A stretch of 64,000 nucleotides of DNA, taken from positions 1 to 64,000 of the forward strand of contig JADFMN010000003.1 of NCBI GenBank assembly GCA_022563855.1, given 5' to 3'. The notes under the pieces are model-generated. The model saw nothing but the letters and a program-made list of their open reading frames with translations. It was not told where the DNA came from and made no database searches. Shown piece by piece: positions 8,853 to 18,299 of this stretch; the stretch's first letter is position 1, and each line of letters starts with the position of its first letter. Made by a program: the position numbers and the translations under genes. The DNA comes from Armatimonadota bacterium. Lineage in GTDB: Bacteria; Armatimonadota; Fimbriimonadia; Fimbriimonadales; Fimbriimonadaceae.

Positions 8853-9340
8853 GTCATGACTGAAAGGCCGATTCGTCGAACCCAGACCCTCCACCCCTCG
8901 AGCCGGGAGGGACAGGGACACAAACCCTCGGGACTGAGCTTGAAACCGTCGGCCGCGACCGCCGCGCGCGACGACACCCCCGTGAGTCTACCGGGATTGC
9001 TCGCCGCGTTCGAGTCCGGGCCGTCGGGAGTTGTGGCAAGTTTGCCGTAGAGTGCTGTCAATCTGCACAGGAGAGGAATAAAGTGGGTCATCGTCCCTTG
9101 ATGGCATTGCGCCAGAAACTTCAGCGGTGGCAGGGTCGTTACGCGGTTGACGCGCGATGATGCCAGCCGCCGGGAATCTGTCGCGTTCTTGATCCCTCTC
9201 CCCAGGCCCGGGGCCTTATTTCGTGCCGATCTGGGTTGCAGCGACTGTGCCCCGTAGTCGCCGGCAGCCCCGTAGAATTGCGTGGGGAAAAGGCTGTGGA
9301 AAACAACGCCAATCTTTGTGTTGCAATGTCGGCGACTTCG
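8853..9340. other. Non-coding stretch, no gene recognised
   Basis: I see no reading frame with protein-like composition on either strand. The first part has CCCTCCACCCCTCGAGCCGGGAGG, a possible weak hairpin after the protease gene. The rest leads into the candidate RNA gene. Confidence 0.4.
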
Positions 9341-9342
9341 TG

Positions 9343-9985
9343 TATTGTATTCACAAGCGATCGACGAGTTGCAAGACCCAGAGCCAAAGGGCAACCGGAG
9401 GCAAAGGGAATTGTGGCGGCGAGATAGCCTTTGGAGCGGACGGCCCAGCCGATGGGGGCTCAGAGTTTCGGCTTTGAGCAATCAAAGGAAGCGTCCGATC
9501 TAAGAATGCGAGGATAAGACCCGCAAGGTCGAGGGGCTTCGACTGACCGGGAGGACTTCGAGAAGCAGCCCACTTCGAGGTCAGTGTTCGCAAATCTCGG
9601 TTCGCTCTCTTGGCGATGGGCTACTGCGTAGGGCTAGGCTCTTCGGAGTCGAGTCTACGGCGGGACGCGAAATCGGCGTGCAAGCGTTGATGGAGCGAAA
9701 AGGATGATCGGTCGGATTTATCCGAGTTGGTTGTCTGCCCGTTAAATTAATGCGCGGAGCGCGCAGGGCGCGTCTGGCAACAGATGTGTCAGGCGTCTGA
9801 GTTTGGCGAATCGAGCCTGTTATGGTTCGTTGGGTCGAAGTGAAGAGCCTTCGGGCTCCGAATTAAGACATTATGGTCCGTCAGGGTTCGACTGGGTAGC
9901 TGGCTAGCACGGCTGCTCAGCCGAATATATAAAGAAGTAACGGCGTTGAGCGGTTTACCGCGCAACGCCGTTCTTCTCTTTTTTG
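9343..9985 (+). ncRNA. Candidate structured non-coding RNA, about 0.6 kb, unknown class
   Basis: No coding frame is supported here, yet the strand ends in a very strong intrinsic terminator 1.1 kb beyond the previous gene. Local stems are frequent: CGGACG/CGTCCG at 9437-9497 enclosing GCTCAGAG/CTTTGAGC (9458-9479), ACTGACC/GGTCAGT (9542-9585), and two UUCG-capped hairpins at 9637-9650 and 9845-9858. The second of these is enclosed by GTCGAA/TTCGAC. A further CGGCT/AGCCG hairpin lies at 9910-9923. A possible promoter is TTGCAA at 9321 with TATTGT at 9343. I do not find the conserved cores of RNase P RNA, tmRNA or SRP RNA. The 5' end is a guess. Confidence 0.45.
9939..9984 (+). terminator. Strong intrinsic terminator
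   Basis: AACGGCGTTG (9939-9948) pairs perfectly with CAACGCCGTT (9963-9972). Inside, GCGG/CCGC closes a TTTA loop after one A-G mismatch. CTTCTCTTTTTT follows. It would end transcripts coming from the left. Confidence 0.85.
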
Positions 9986-10132
9986 GAACAAGAATCCGAC
10001 AGGCCACGTCCAATCAATTGCTGTGCCCGGGGTTGTTTGCAGGGCGCCAGCATATATACTAGATTTGCGACAGGGCAGGTTTGAAAACCGTCGATTGACC
10101 TGTACCGCAAATAGAATGTAAAGACGAGGTTC

Positions 10133-11464
10133 ATGATGCATCTTCGAGCAGCAGCGTTCTTAGCGCTAATTTTCGCGACTGGGGTCGCACTGGCTCAGGT
10201 CACCTACGGTGAGACAGAGCTGGAATTCGGCTACATCACCAACGCCAAAGGAGAGCGAGTCGATGTCACCGGCACTGTGATCCAATATAGGATCCAACCG
10301 ATCAAAGCGAGGGAGTTCGGCAGCCCGGGAGCGGACAGGAGCCGTGGCCGCAGACCAAATCCGAGAAGCGGCAGAGGCGGAGGTCTGGAAGAGCCGGCCA
10401 GCGCTGATATTGTCGTCTACCAAAACGACACCGGTGACAACGCATACACTCCAAATAACAGCAGTTCGCTGGACGATCTGGTCCTGATACCCGGAAGTGA
10501 GAACAAGGCGTGGCGCATTGTATCGTTCGCGGTCAATTTAGGCGACTTCGGCGGCGGCAGAACGGACAAGTTCCTGGTTCGATGGCGCAGCTGGGAAACT
10601 CCCGATCCAGGGCAAGGCCCTGGCCAGCCGGCGTTCATCGACGAGCTGTTCGATTTTGGGTTCTACCTTGATCCGTTAGTTGACTTCCCGTCGACGATCG
10701 GGGCGTTCGAAGTTACCGTCGATCTGTCGCTTAGTCCAATTGCGATCGTGCCGAATCGCGTGTGCTACTTCGCCCAGCAGTACCGTGAACCGACCTTTCC
10801 GGAGGAAGGAGAAGGCCAGTTCGTGACGAACGTAGCGATCATTTTCGCCAGCAACGGCCCTCAGATCGGAACTAGCGAGGATCTGTTCTACTACGACAAT
10901 CCGCCGGACGGAATCTACGACGAGACGGAGATCGACAACTACGGTCCAGATTTTCCTGGAGCCAATATGTACCTCGAGATAAAGGTCAGCACCTCAGCAA
11001 CCGATGTGCTCAGGCCGGCCACGTTCCAGTGGTTCCGGGGCAACCCGATATCCGGCAACATCGGCAGCCTTTGGTTTGATGACGACAACTACCTGGTTGG
11101 AGAGGCTGGCATCACCTTGAACCAAAGCGAGCCGCCTGCACAGTTGATAGTGGAGACGTTTATCAGCTCCACGACGGTGAGCGGAATCAGGTTCGACGTG
11201 ACATCCAAAGTTGGAACCGTTGGCCTGAAAATGGACGTCGATCTTTGGAACTACGCGACGAATCGGTGGATCAAAGTCCACAGCGGAATCATCGGAACCT
11301 CCGAGTCGACGGTGCTGACATTTGCGCCTGGCAACTTGGCGGACTACATTCACCCGGCGAATCTAACGATGCGATCCAAGGTCAGCTACTTCCAAGTTGG
11401 GCCTGCCATCGGATTCCCGTGGACTGTTTTCCTGGAAAAGCTCCAGTGGGTCGTTAACACGTAG
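10133..11464 (+). CDS. Exported protein of unknown function
   Basis: A 443-residue protein with a clear signal peptide (AAAFLALIFATGVALAQ). The mature chain is acidic and beta-rich. It has a Gly/Arg-rich segment (RSRGRRPNPRSGRGGG) around residue 65 and no membrane segment. I do not recognise a domain; its general look fits the large exported protein families of Fimbriimonadia. It has its own terminator shared with the convergent prpC gene, so it is probably monocistronic. ATG 10133 has a GAGG-like site seven bases upstream; the ATG immediately after it is an equal candidate. Confidence 0.65.
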   Translation: MMHLRAAAFLALIFATGVALAQVTYGETELEFGYITNAKGERVDVTGTVIQYRIQPIKAREFGSPGADRSRGRRPNPRSGRGGGLEEPASADIVVYQNDTGDNAYTPNNSSSLDDLVLIPGSENKAWRIVSFAVNLGDFGGGRTDKFLVRWRSWETPDPGQGPGQPAFIDELFDFGFYLDPLVDFPSTIGAFEVTVDLSLSPIAIVPNRVCYFAQQYREPTFPEEGEGQFVTNVAIIFASNGPQIGTSEDLFYYDNPPDGIYDETEIDNYGPDFPGANMYLEIKVSTSATDVLRPATFQWFRGNPISGNIGSLWFDDDNYLVGEAGITLNQSEPPAQLIVETFISSTTVSGIRFDVTSKVGTVGLKMDVDLWNYATNRWIKVHSGIIGTSESTVLTFAPGNLADYIHPANLTMRSKVSYFQVGPAIGFPWTVFLEKLQWVVNT

Positions 11465-11492
11465 CCGGCCAACTGACAGGGCACAAAACGCA

Positions 11493-11525
11493 AGGCGCCT
11501 GCCGAATAAGTTTCGGCAGGCGCCT
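11493..11525. terminator. Bidirectional terminator hairpin
   Basis: AGGCGCCTGCCGAA (11493-11506) and TTCGGCAGGCGCCT (11512-11525) form a perfect 14-bp stem with a five-base loop. It lies between convergent genes. The rightward side has only CTCTTGT, while the leftward strand has TTGCGTTTTG. Confidence 0.8.
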
Positions 11526-11551
11526 CTCTTGTACTAGCGCGCTGGATGTGT

Positions 11552-12721
11552 TCAGCGGCTCTCGATCGGCGTGTACCCGACGTTCTCGGGGCCTTCGTAG
11601 ATGCACGTCGGTCGGATGAGCCGGTTGTTGTCGAGTTGCTCGATCGCGTGGGCGCTCCAGCCGCTCACGCGCGCGATCACGAAGATCGGCGTGTAGAGCG
11701 GGATCGGGATTCCCAGCAGGAAGTAGGCGTAGGCGGCGGGGAAGTCGACGTTCGGGTGGATCCCTTTCTCGTCGAGCATGATCTTCTCGAGCACGTTGGC
11801 GATGTCGCCCCACTTGGTGTTGCCCTTGCGCTGGCCGATCTCCTTGGCCATCTTGGACATCATCGGGACGCGGCTGTCGCCCTTCTTGTACTCGCGGTGG
11901 CCGAACCCCATGATCTTCTTCTTGGTCGCCAGCGCGTCTCGGATCCACGGCTCGGCGTTCTCGACCGACCCGATCTCCTGGAGCATCTCCATCGCCTTCT
12001 CGTTCGCTCCGCCGTGCAGGGAGCCCTTGAGGGTTCCGATGCCGGTCACAATGCCGCTGTAGACGTCGCTCAGGGTCGCAACGGTCACGCGGCAGGCGAA
12101 GGTCGAGGCGTTGTACGTGTGCTCCGCGTAGAGCGTCAGGCTTGTGTCCATCGTCTTCACGGTGAAGTCGTCGGACTTCTCGCCGTGGAGCATATAGAGG
12201 AAGTTGGCGGCCGTGTCGAGCTCGGGGTCGGGGTCGACAGGCTCTTGGCCGTTCTTGAGACGGTATCCAGCGGCGACGATCGCCGGCGCGGCGGCCATTA
12301 TCCGGATCGCCTTGCGAACGTTGGCATCGTGGTCGGAGTTCGCGTAGTCCGGGTCGAAAGCGCAGAGCACCGAGTAACCGACCTTTAGCTGGTCCATCGG
12401 ATGCATGTTCTTCGGCGTGAGCCGCAGCGCGTCGATGACCGCCTTCGGCAATGCGCGACCCTTGGCCAGCTCGGCCTTGAAGTCCGCCAACTCCTGCGCG
12501 TTCGGCAGGTGCCCGACGACCAGCAGGTGCGCGGTCTCTTCGAAGCTGCCCTTTTCGGCGAGGTCGTGGACGTTGACGCCTCGGTAGGTCAAGGTGCTGG
12601 TGTCGCTGACGATCTTTGAGATCGTCGTGATGCCGGCAATGATCCCCTGCAGGCCGGGGCTGTAGTTCGGATACGCGGTCACGCTCATGGTTCTTCTCGC
12701 TGTCGCTGACTTCGTCGTCAT
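11552..12721 (-). CDS. prpC: Citrate/2-methylcitrate synthase
   Basis: A 389-residue short-type (gram-positive/PrpC-like) citrate synthase that condenses acyl-CoA with oxaloacetate. Family signatures are GSLHGGANEKAMEML around the first catalytic His, IMGFGHREYKKGDSR around the second, and the C-terminal RVSGWSAHAIEQ that holds the arginine binding the CoA ester. Its partner just upstream on the same strand is a methylisocitrate lyase, which argues for 2-methylcitrate synthase activity in propionate breakdown. Sequence alone does not exclude that it is the main citrate synthase. An in-frame ATG about 11 residues downstream (MSVTAYPNYS) is an alternative start. Confidence 0.85.
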   Translation of the reverse strand: MTTKSATARRTMSVTAYPNYSPGLQGIIAGITTISKIVSDTSTLTYRGVNVHDLAEKGSFEETAHLLVVGHLPNAQELADFKAELAKGRALPKAVIDALRLTPKNMHPMDQLKVGYSVLCAFDPDYANSDHDANVRKAIRIMAAAPAIVAAGYRLKNGQEPVDPDPELDTAANFLYMLHGEKSDDFTVKTMDTSLTLYAEHTYNASTFACRVTVATLSDVYSGIVTGIGTLKGSLHGGANEKAMEMLQEIGSVENAEPWIRDALATKKKIMGFGHREYKKGDSRVPMMSKMAKEIGQRKGNTKWGDIANVLEKIMLDEKGIHPNVDFPAAYAYFLLGIPIPLYTPIFVIARVSGWSAHAIEQLDNNRLIRPTCIYEGPENVGYTPIESR

Positions 12722-12831
12722 TGGGGTTGGTTTCCGTGCCTGGACTGGTCGAGAATCAGGCGTCGGCGACGTCCCCAGCGTCTGATCCGAGTCTACCAGA
12801 GGCTTGTTCGGCTCCCAAGTTCAACTAGGGA

Positions 12832-13716
12832 CTATTCGCCCGACCACTCTTTGCCCATCGCGGTGTACTCCTCATAGTCGATCAGCTCGTACAGTTCGTC
12901 CCGCGTCGCCATCCGCTCGATCCACCCTTCTTGGGTGCCGGTTTTAAGCAGGTCTTCATAGAAGCTACCGACGGACTTCAGCATTACTCGCAGTGCGGAG
13001 ACGGGGAAGATCACCATCTGGTAGCCCATTTCGCCGAACCTTGCCGCAGGGATCAGGGGGGTCTTGCCGAACTCGGTCATGTTGGCCAGCAGCGGCACTC
13101 CCGGCAGGCCTGCCCGGAACGCCTCAAACTCCTCTTCGCTCGCCAGCCCTTCGGGGAAAACGCCGTCGGCTCCAGCGTCGACGTAGGCCTTCGCCCTGTC
13201 GATAGCCACTGGTACGCCCTCGATAGCTGCTGCATCGGTCCGGGCAAGGATCATGAAAGACGAGTCCTTCTTCGCCGAGACCGCTGCACGGATCTTCGAG
13301 CACATCCATTCCCTCGCCACGACTGCTTTGCCGTCCAGGTGTCCACACCGCTTCGGCGAAACCTGATCCTCAATATGGATGCCCGCGAGACCGGCCCGCT
13401 CGAACTCGATGACGGATCGCACCGCGTTCCACTCTGCCCCGAACCCCGTGTCTGCGTCGCTGATGATCGGCACCGGAGCGACCTGGCACGCCTGCGCGGC
13501 GATGCTCGACATCTCTGTCAGAGTCATCAGTCCGATGTCCGGAACCCCGAGCTGGTTGTTCGTCATCGCCCCGCCGCTCAGGTACACGGCTTTCGCTCCC
13601 GCCTTGTACGCCGCCAGCGCAGTCATCGCCGAAAACGCGCCCGGCATCACGACGATCTCGTCCTCGAACAACTTGCGCAGCTGTGCACCCGGAGCGTGGA
13701 GAGGTGCGTGGATCAT
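12832..13716 (-). CDS. prpB: Methylisocitrate lyase
   Basis: A 294-residue PEP mutase/isocitrate lyase superfamily enzyme that splits 2-methylisocitrate into pyruvate and succinate. The active-site loop SPKRCGHLDGK with the catalytic Cys is present, as are the metal-binding DADTGFG and ARTDAAA and the substrate-binding VFPEGL. The length is typical. It is transcribed with prpC 110 bases downstream. TACATT ends six bases before the ATG, suggesting a leaderless message that starts this pair. No prpD, acnD or regulator is next to it. Confidence 0.9.
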   Translation of the reverse strand: MIHAPLHAPGAQLRKLFEDEIVVMPGAFSAMTALAAYKAGAKAVYLSGGAMTNNQLGVPDIGLMTLTEMSSIAAQACQVAPVPIISDADTGFGAEWNAVRSVIEFERAGLAGIHIEDQVSPKRCGHLDGKAVVAREWMCSKIRAAVSAKKDSSFMILARTDAAAIEGVPVAIDRAKAYVDAGADGVFPEGLASEEEFEAFRAGLPGVPLLANMTEFGKTPLIPAARFGEMGYQMVIFPVSALRVMLKSVGSFYEDLLKTGTQEGWIERMATRDELYELIDYEEYTAMGKEWSGE

Positions 13717-13767
13717 ATGTGGAATGTACCCGCGCCTGGAAATGCTAGACAGAGATATACTGTTTTC

Positions 13768-15135
13768 ATGGAAGGCCTGATTCCAATCGTCGTTGGGTTT
13801 GCCGGTCTTGTGCTCGGCGCTCTAGTCGTTTACTTCGCAGATAAGCGAAGGCTCGAGGACGCAATGGGGATGCTCAATCGGGGAGACGAAGACCTGAAGG
13901 CACAGCAGCAAAGGGTCACCGACTTGACGGATGATCTGACAGAATCGACCCAGAAGTGCGGCGTTCTCGAAGGGCAGTTTGAACAGGCGCAGCGGGCCCA
14001 CAAGGAGAGAGTCGAAGAGCTGAACGACATGAAGAAGTCGGCGACGGACGCCTTCAAGGCCCTTGCCGCGGACGCCCTCAAAGACAACAGGGAGCAGTTC
14101 GTCGAGGCCGCAGGAGAGAAGATCGACCCGCTCTCGGAGCAGCTGAAAGAGTACGAGGAACTACTGATCAAGATGCAGGTCGACCACACTGAAAGATCTA
14201 CTAAGACGCAGGCTAGCGTCAAAAGCCTCGCCGATGAACTCGAGAAGCAGCGAGCCATGGCGACCGATCTCAAATCCCTGCTGAAAGGCCCCACGCAGCG
14301 AGGCCGCGTCGGCGAGATGATGCTAGAGGTGATTCTCGAACGCGTCGGTCTCGTCGATGGCAAGCACTACACCATGCAGCAGTCGTCACAGGTCGATGGC
14401 CAGACGCGCCGTCCGGACTGCACCGTTTTCATGCCGAACAACGGCCGGGTCGTCATCGACTGCAAGACACCGCTGAACTCCTACCACGACGCGATGGAGG
14501 TGGAAAGCGAAGAGGATAGGGCGACGCATTTGAAGCGACACGCCGCCAACGTGCGCCGCGACATCGACGCGTTGAACAGCAAGCAGTACCGAGACGAAGC
14601 CGTCGGAAACTCGTTGGTCGTGATGTACCTGCCGATCGAGGCTTCGCTTGCAGCCGCGCTGTACCACGACACCGAGATCATGGACTACGGGCTGGAGCGG
14701 AACGTTGTTCTCTCGTCTCCGACGATGCTGTTCGCCCTGTTGCAGACGATCGCCCTGGGCTGGCAGCAGGAGCAGCTTCGGAAGAACTCGGCTGAGGTAG
14801 CGTCGCTTGGCACCGAACTGATCACGCGGCTTGCGACGGTGGCGGACCACCTAAGAAAGCTCAAGGGCGGTCTGACCAGCGCCGTGGACGGATATAACAG
14901 TGCGATCGGGTCGATAGATTCCCGCCTCTTTGCGACGGCGCGGAAGTTTCAGAAGCTGGGCGTTCCAGGCGACACGAGCGAACTCAGATTAGGAGAAGTC
15001 AGCGATGACCTGCGCGATTTCAACAAAGACGAGCTGACATCGCCCCCTGACCGGGCGGCCATTGAAGCGTTGACGCCTCTGGATGATGACGAGGCCGAAG
15101 GCGAACAGCCTGAACTCGCCGAACTGACTGACTGA
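13768..15135 (+). CDS. rmuC: RmuC family DNA recombination protein
   Basis: A 455-residue protein. The N-terminal transmembrane helix (IPIVVGFAGLVLGALVVYF) is followed by a coiled coil to about residue 170. The RmuC nuclease-like core then has KGPTQRGRVGEMMLE, RRPDCTVFMPN, VVIDCKTPL and the conserved LQTIALGWQQEQ. RmuC proteins limit DNA inversion at repeats, presumably as membrane-anchored nucleases. ATG 13768 is preferred because TATACT ends six bases upstream and the membrane helix follows directly. It is divergent from prpB, with 51 bases between starts. Confidence 0.9.
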   Translation: MEGLIPIVVGFAGLVLGALVVYFADKRRLEDAMGMLNRGDEDLKAQQQRVTDLTDDLTESTQKCGVLEGQFEQAQRAHKERVEELNDMKKSATDAFKALAADALKDNREQFVEAAGEKIDPLSEQLKEYEELLIKMQVDHTERSTKTQASVKSLADELEKQRAMATDLKSLLKGPTQRGRVGEMMLEVILERVGLVDGKHYTMQQSSQVDGQTRRPDCTVFMPNNGRVVIDCKTPLNSYHDAMEVESEEDRATHLKRHAANVRRDIDALNSKQYRDEAVGNSLVVMYLPIEASLAAALYHDTEIMDYGLERNVVLSSPTMLFALLQTIALGWQQEQLRKNSAEVASLGTELITRLATVADHLRKLKGGLTSAVDGYNSAIGSIDSRLFATARKFQKLGVPGDTSELRLGEVSDDLRDFNKDELTSPPDRAAIEALTPLDDDEAEGEQPELAELTD

Positions 15136-15265
15136 GTTGAAATCACAGTTGGAGCCGGGTGGCTCGCTCTAACAACGTGCGGCCTGAGGCGAGACGGTTC
15201 ATACTCCCAAGTAACCTGCAGTCGCTCGGTTCGTCCGACCATGTGGGGAGGGCGAGGAGAGGAAC

Positions 15266-16966
15266 ATGATTGTCTTATCAGCTTTGCTGTGTGGCGCTTT
15301 CGTTGGGGACGAACTTCCAGAGCTTTCGTCAAGGATCGTCGAGGCCAACATCTTCAGGAACGGAACGATGTCCGTCGTCCGAGAGGTGTACATTCCGCCG
15401 GGAGGCGGCGTCTATAAGCTGGACGTTGTGCCCGACGCGGCCTCAGGGACGTTCTGGTACGAGATCGACGGAGACGGCCAGGTCAACAGCCTCCGGACGA
15501 AATGGTCTGAAAACGTCACCAGGCAGGAGGTTCAGCTTTTCGCTGTCGGTGACATCCTGATCGAGAACGTTGGGAATCAGGTCTCGCTCTCCTACCGCGA
15601 CCCGAACAACAGGCTCCAGAAGCTGCGAGGGGAGGTCCGCTACGTTTCGCCAGCCGCGCTCGGCACCGTCATCATCGATAGGGGCGGAGGAAAGCTCACC
15701 ATCATCAGCGTGACCCAGGTCGTCGAGCTGGACGTGAAGGGGCTCGACCTCGTCGGCGAGGTCGTTCTCACCGAAGACGGTGCCGAACTTGTGGTCGACG
15801 TGAGCACGGAGAACGGTTGCACGCTGCTCCTCTCATCGATCGAAACGGGTGCGACCTGGGCGCCGAGCTACAGGGTGACGCTCAGCGGCGAGCGGTGTAC
15901 GATCGACATGAAGACGCAAGTGGCCGTAGGCCCGAGAGAGTTTGACGACACGAGAGTGGGGCTGATCGCCGGTAGACCGGGCTTCCCGAGTGCGCCGGTC
16001 GCGGATCTCGCGAGCGGGCTCGCCCCGCTGGTCGATTTCATCGCTGGCGTCAGGATGCCGCGGTACCGGCCTGGCGCGGAGCGGGACCCGTTCGACGCGC
16101 TCAAGCAACAGTATACGAACCAAGGTCGTCCTGGTGCCATGCCGGGCTACCAGTACGCTGACGCGCTCTATCGCCCAGTGATGGCATTTGCAAGCTCTGT
16201 TTTTGCTGGGGTACGCCCCGGCGGCTATAGCCCGGGCGGCGTCGACAATCCGTACTACTACCCTTCGTCGAATGTATACCGAGACCCGAACCAGCCGGTG
16301 CCGCTGAACCGCGTCGAAGACCTTTTCCGCATCGACGTCGGCCTGTTGACGTTGGAGCGCGGCGAGCGGCTGACGCGCAGTTACCGTTCGGTCGAAGGCG
16401 ACGCGAGGCACCTATACCGCTGGACGGTGCGCGACTACATCACTCGATCGAACGTGCAGAGGGGCGCGGTTCTGGACGAGGTCGAGCACCTGATCCGGCT
16501 GACCAGCGACGAGCCGTTCGTTATGCCTGACGGAGACTGCCTCGTCATGAAGGACGGGCTGCCTCTTGCAAAGTCGGAGATGCCGTTCACCGCTGCCGGG
16601 CAAAAGGCGAGCGTCGTTCTCGGAGCGGCCGTCGATATCCCGGTCACCCACGTCCTGCAGGAGATCGAGCGCGAGCGCATAGATTCTCGCAACACAGAGT
16701 GGTTCGGGTGGAGCCACACAAAATACACGCGAGAGGCGCACTTCAAGATCGTCAACACGCGCAAGGAGGCGATCGAGTTTGAACTGGTCTATGAAATCAT
16801 CGCCGACCTGGTCGACGCAAACCCGGACGAGACGGAGACGATCCGACTGGTCTACCCGTACAGCGGGTCGTCCCGCTATCACAACCCGTCGAGGAACACC
16901 TGGCGCTTCACGATTGAGCCAGGCGAAGAGAAGATTCTCATCGTCAAGCACATCCGGCGTGAATAG
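15266..16966 (+). CDS. Exported DUF4139-type protein
   Basis: A 566-residue protein with a short hydrophobic leader (VLSALLCGAFVGD). The C-terminal half shows the DUF4139 pattern: WAPSYRVTLSGERCTIDMKTQVAV, then an extension, then ERLTRSYRSVEGDARHLYRW and a final FTIEPGEEKILIVK. A Pro/Tyr/Gly-rich insert (roughly residues 255-350) is unusual for the family and probably disordered. The function is unknown; related proteins are often annotated as mucoidy inhibitor A-like. A strong Shine-Dalgarno (GAGGAGAGGAAC) precedes the ATG, unlike many neighbours. Confidence 0.7.
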   Translation: MIVLSALLCGAFVGDELPELSSRIVEANIFRNGTMSVVREVYIPPGGGVYKLDVVPDAASGTFWYEIDGDGQVNSLRTKWSENVTRQEVQLFAVGDILIENVGNQVSLSYRDPNNRLQKLRGEVRYVSPAALGTVIIDRGGGKLTIISVTQVVELDVKGLDLVGEVVLTEDGAELVVDVSTENGCTLLLSSIETGATWAPSYRVTLSGERCTIDMKTQVAVGPREFDDTRVGLIAGRPGFPSAPVADLASGLAPLVDFIAGVRMPRYRPGAERDPFDALKQQYTNQGRPGAMPGYQYADALYRPVMAFASSVFAGVRPGGYSPGGVDNPYYYPSSNVYRDPNQPVPLNRVEDLFRIDVGLLTLERGERLTRSYRSVEGDARHLYRWTVRDYITRSNVQRGAVLDEVEHLIRLTSDEPFVMPDGDCLVMKDGLPLAKSEMPFTAAGQKASVVLGAAVDIPVTHVLQEIERERIDSRNTEWFGWSHTKYTREAHFKIVNTRKEAIEFELVYEIIADLVDANPDETETIRLVYPYSGSSRYHNPSRNTWRFTIEPGEEKILIVKHIRRE

Positions 16967-17037
16967 AGGTCGCTCGTCACCGCCCGTCCGAGCAAATGGG
17001 CGGGCGGTGACGGTCTTCCTGGTCTAAACTCTGGGCG

Positions 17038-18237
17038 ATGAACCAGACGCTGCAGAGGTGGCTGAAGACCAACATCCAGGAGCTCCACGACAAGAACCTG
17101 TACAAGACCCCGCGGGTGCTCGAGTCGCCAGCACGCGGGCGGGTGCGGATGGACGGCAAGGACGTCATCAACTTTTCGAGCAACAACTACCTCGGCCTCG
17201 CCGACCACCCGAAGGTCAAGCAAGCCATGGTCGATGCGGTCGAGCGGTGGGGCGTCGGCGCGGGGGCTGTGCGGTGGATCGGCGGCACGATGCAGGTCCA
17301 CGACGAGCTCGAGGAGCGTCTGGCTAAGTTCAAAAACGTCGAAGCGGTGCTGGTCTTCACGAGCGGGTTCACGGCGAACAGCGGCTGCATCCCAGCGGTG
17401 CTGTCGAAGAAAGACGTGGTGATCAGCGACGCGCTGAACCACGCCTCGATCATCGACGGCGTTCGTTTGTCCTCCGCCAAATACCGCAAGTCCGAGGGGT
17501 ACGTCTACGACCACAAGGACATGGGGATGCTCGAAGACATCCTGACCAAGACGCAGGAGTTCGAGAAGCGCATGATCATCACCGACGGCGTATTCAGCAT
17601 GGACGGCGACATCGCGCCGTTGCCTGCGATCGTCGAACTGGCGGAGAAGTACGACGCGTTCGTGATGGTCGACGACGCGCACGCTAGCGGGGTGCTCGGG
17701 AAGAACGGCGCGGGCTCGACCTCGCATTTCGATCTGTACGGCCGCGTCGATATCCAGCTTGGTACTCTGTCGAAAGCGATTGGCGTGGTCGGCGGTTACA
17801 TCGCCGGGTCAGGTTCATTGAAGGAGTGGCTGATCAACCGCGGCCGTCCGTACCTCTTCAGCACCGCGCACCCGCCAGCGATCGCCGCCGCGCTCATCGC
17901 TGCGCTCGACGTGATGGAGAACGATCCCGAGCCGATGAAGCGGCTTTGGGAGAACGCGAAGTGGTGGAAGAGCGCGCTGCAAGAAGCGGGGTTCGACACG
18001 ATGGGCACCGAGACGCCGATCACGCCGGTGTTCGTCGGCGACGAGGGCGACGCGCAGCAGATGGAGAAAATGCTGTTCGACGAGGGCGTCTACGCGCTCT
18101 CGATCGGCTACCCGACCGTCGCCCTCGGCAAAGCCCGCATCCGCACCATGCCCAGCGCCGCCCACACCCAAGAAGACCTCGAGGAGGCGCTGCAAGCGTT
18201 CATCCGCGTGCGCGACAAGCTCGGGGTGAAGGCTTGA
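17038..18237 (+). CDS. kbl: Glycine C-acetyltransferase / alpha-oxoamine synthase
   Basis: A 399-residue PLP enzyme of the KBL/BioF family. Features are FSSNNYLGLADHP, the aldehyde-stacking His in ALNHASIIDG, VDDAHASGVLG and the Schiff-base lysine in LGTLSKAIG (about K246). It would join acetyl-CoA and glycine to give 2-amino-3-ketobutyrate in threonine catabolism, or an acyl group and alanine if BioF-like. The spacing and length fit KBL slightly better, but no threonine dehydrogenase or biotin gene is adjacent. TAAACT ends seven bases before the ATG. Confidence 0.85.
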   Translation: MNQTLQRWLKTNIQELHDKNLYKTPRVLESPARGRVRMDGKDVINFSSNNYLGLADHPKVKQAMVDAVERWGVGAGAVRWIGGTMQVHDELEERLAKFKNVEAVLVFTSGFTANSGCIPAVLSKKDVVISDALNHASIIDGVRLSSAKYRKSEGYVYDHKDMGMLEDILTKTQEFEKRMIITDGVFSMDGDIAPLPAIVELAEKYDAFVMVDDAHASGVLGKNGAGSTSHFDLYGRVDIQLGTLSKAIGVVGGYIAGSGSLKEWLINRGRPYLFSTAHPPAIAAALIAALDVMENDPEPMKRLWENAKWWKSALQEAGFDTMGTETPITPVFVGDEGDAQQMEKMLFDEGVYALSIGYPTVALGKARIRTMPSAAHTQEDLEEALQAFIRVRDKLGVKA

Positions 18238-18240
18238 ACA

Positions 18241-18281
18241 AGATAGGTCCTACAAGTCACATACGACCGATAGGACCTATC
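18241..18281. repeat. AGGTCCTA/AGGACCTAT spacer repeat, left copy
   Basis: ATAGGTCCTACAAGTC and ATAGGACCTATC are near-palindromic words. A related set lies at 18957-18990, so the pair brackets the small exported gene between them. Confidence 0.5.
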
Positions 18282-18299
18282 CTCCGAAGTATTCAGCAG

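Noticed and set aside
8834-9481. A 215-codon minus-strand frame
   Set aside because: Arg/Ser/Leu-rich composition without motifs and overlap with the protease gene end; likely chance.
9237-9985. tmRNA, RNase P RNA or SRP RNA
   Set aside because: The conserved cores (GAGGAAAGTCC, the tmRNA T-arm with CCA end, the GGTCAGG/GGAAGGAAGCAG SRP motif) are absent on both strands.
12931-13767. Long N-terminal extension of the RmuC frame
   Set aside because: It is the antisense of prpB and has no protein-like composition; ATG 13768 with TATACT and a membrane helix is the better start.
17038-18237. bioF (8-amino-7-oxononanoate synthase)
   Set aside because: Cannot be excluded, but no biotin gene is nearby and the motifs fit glycine C-acetyltransferase at least as well.
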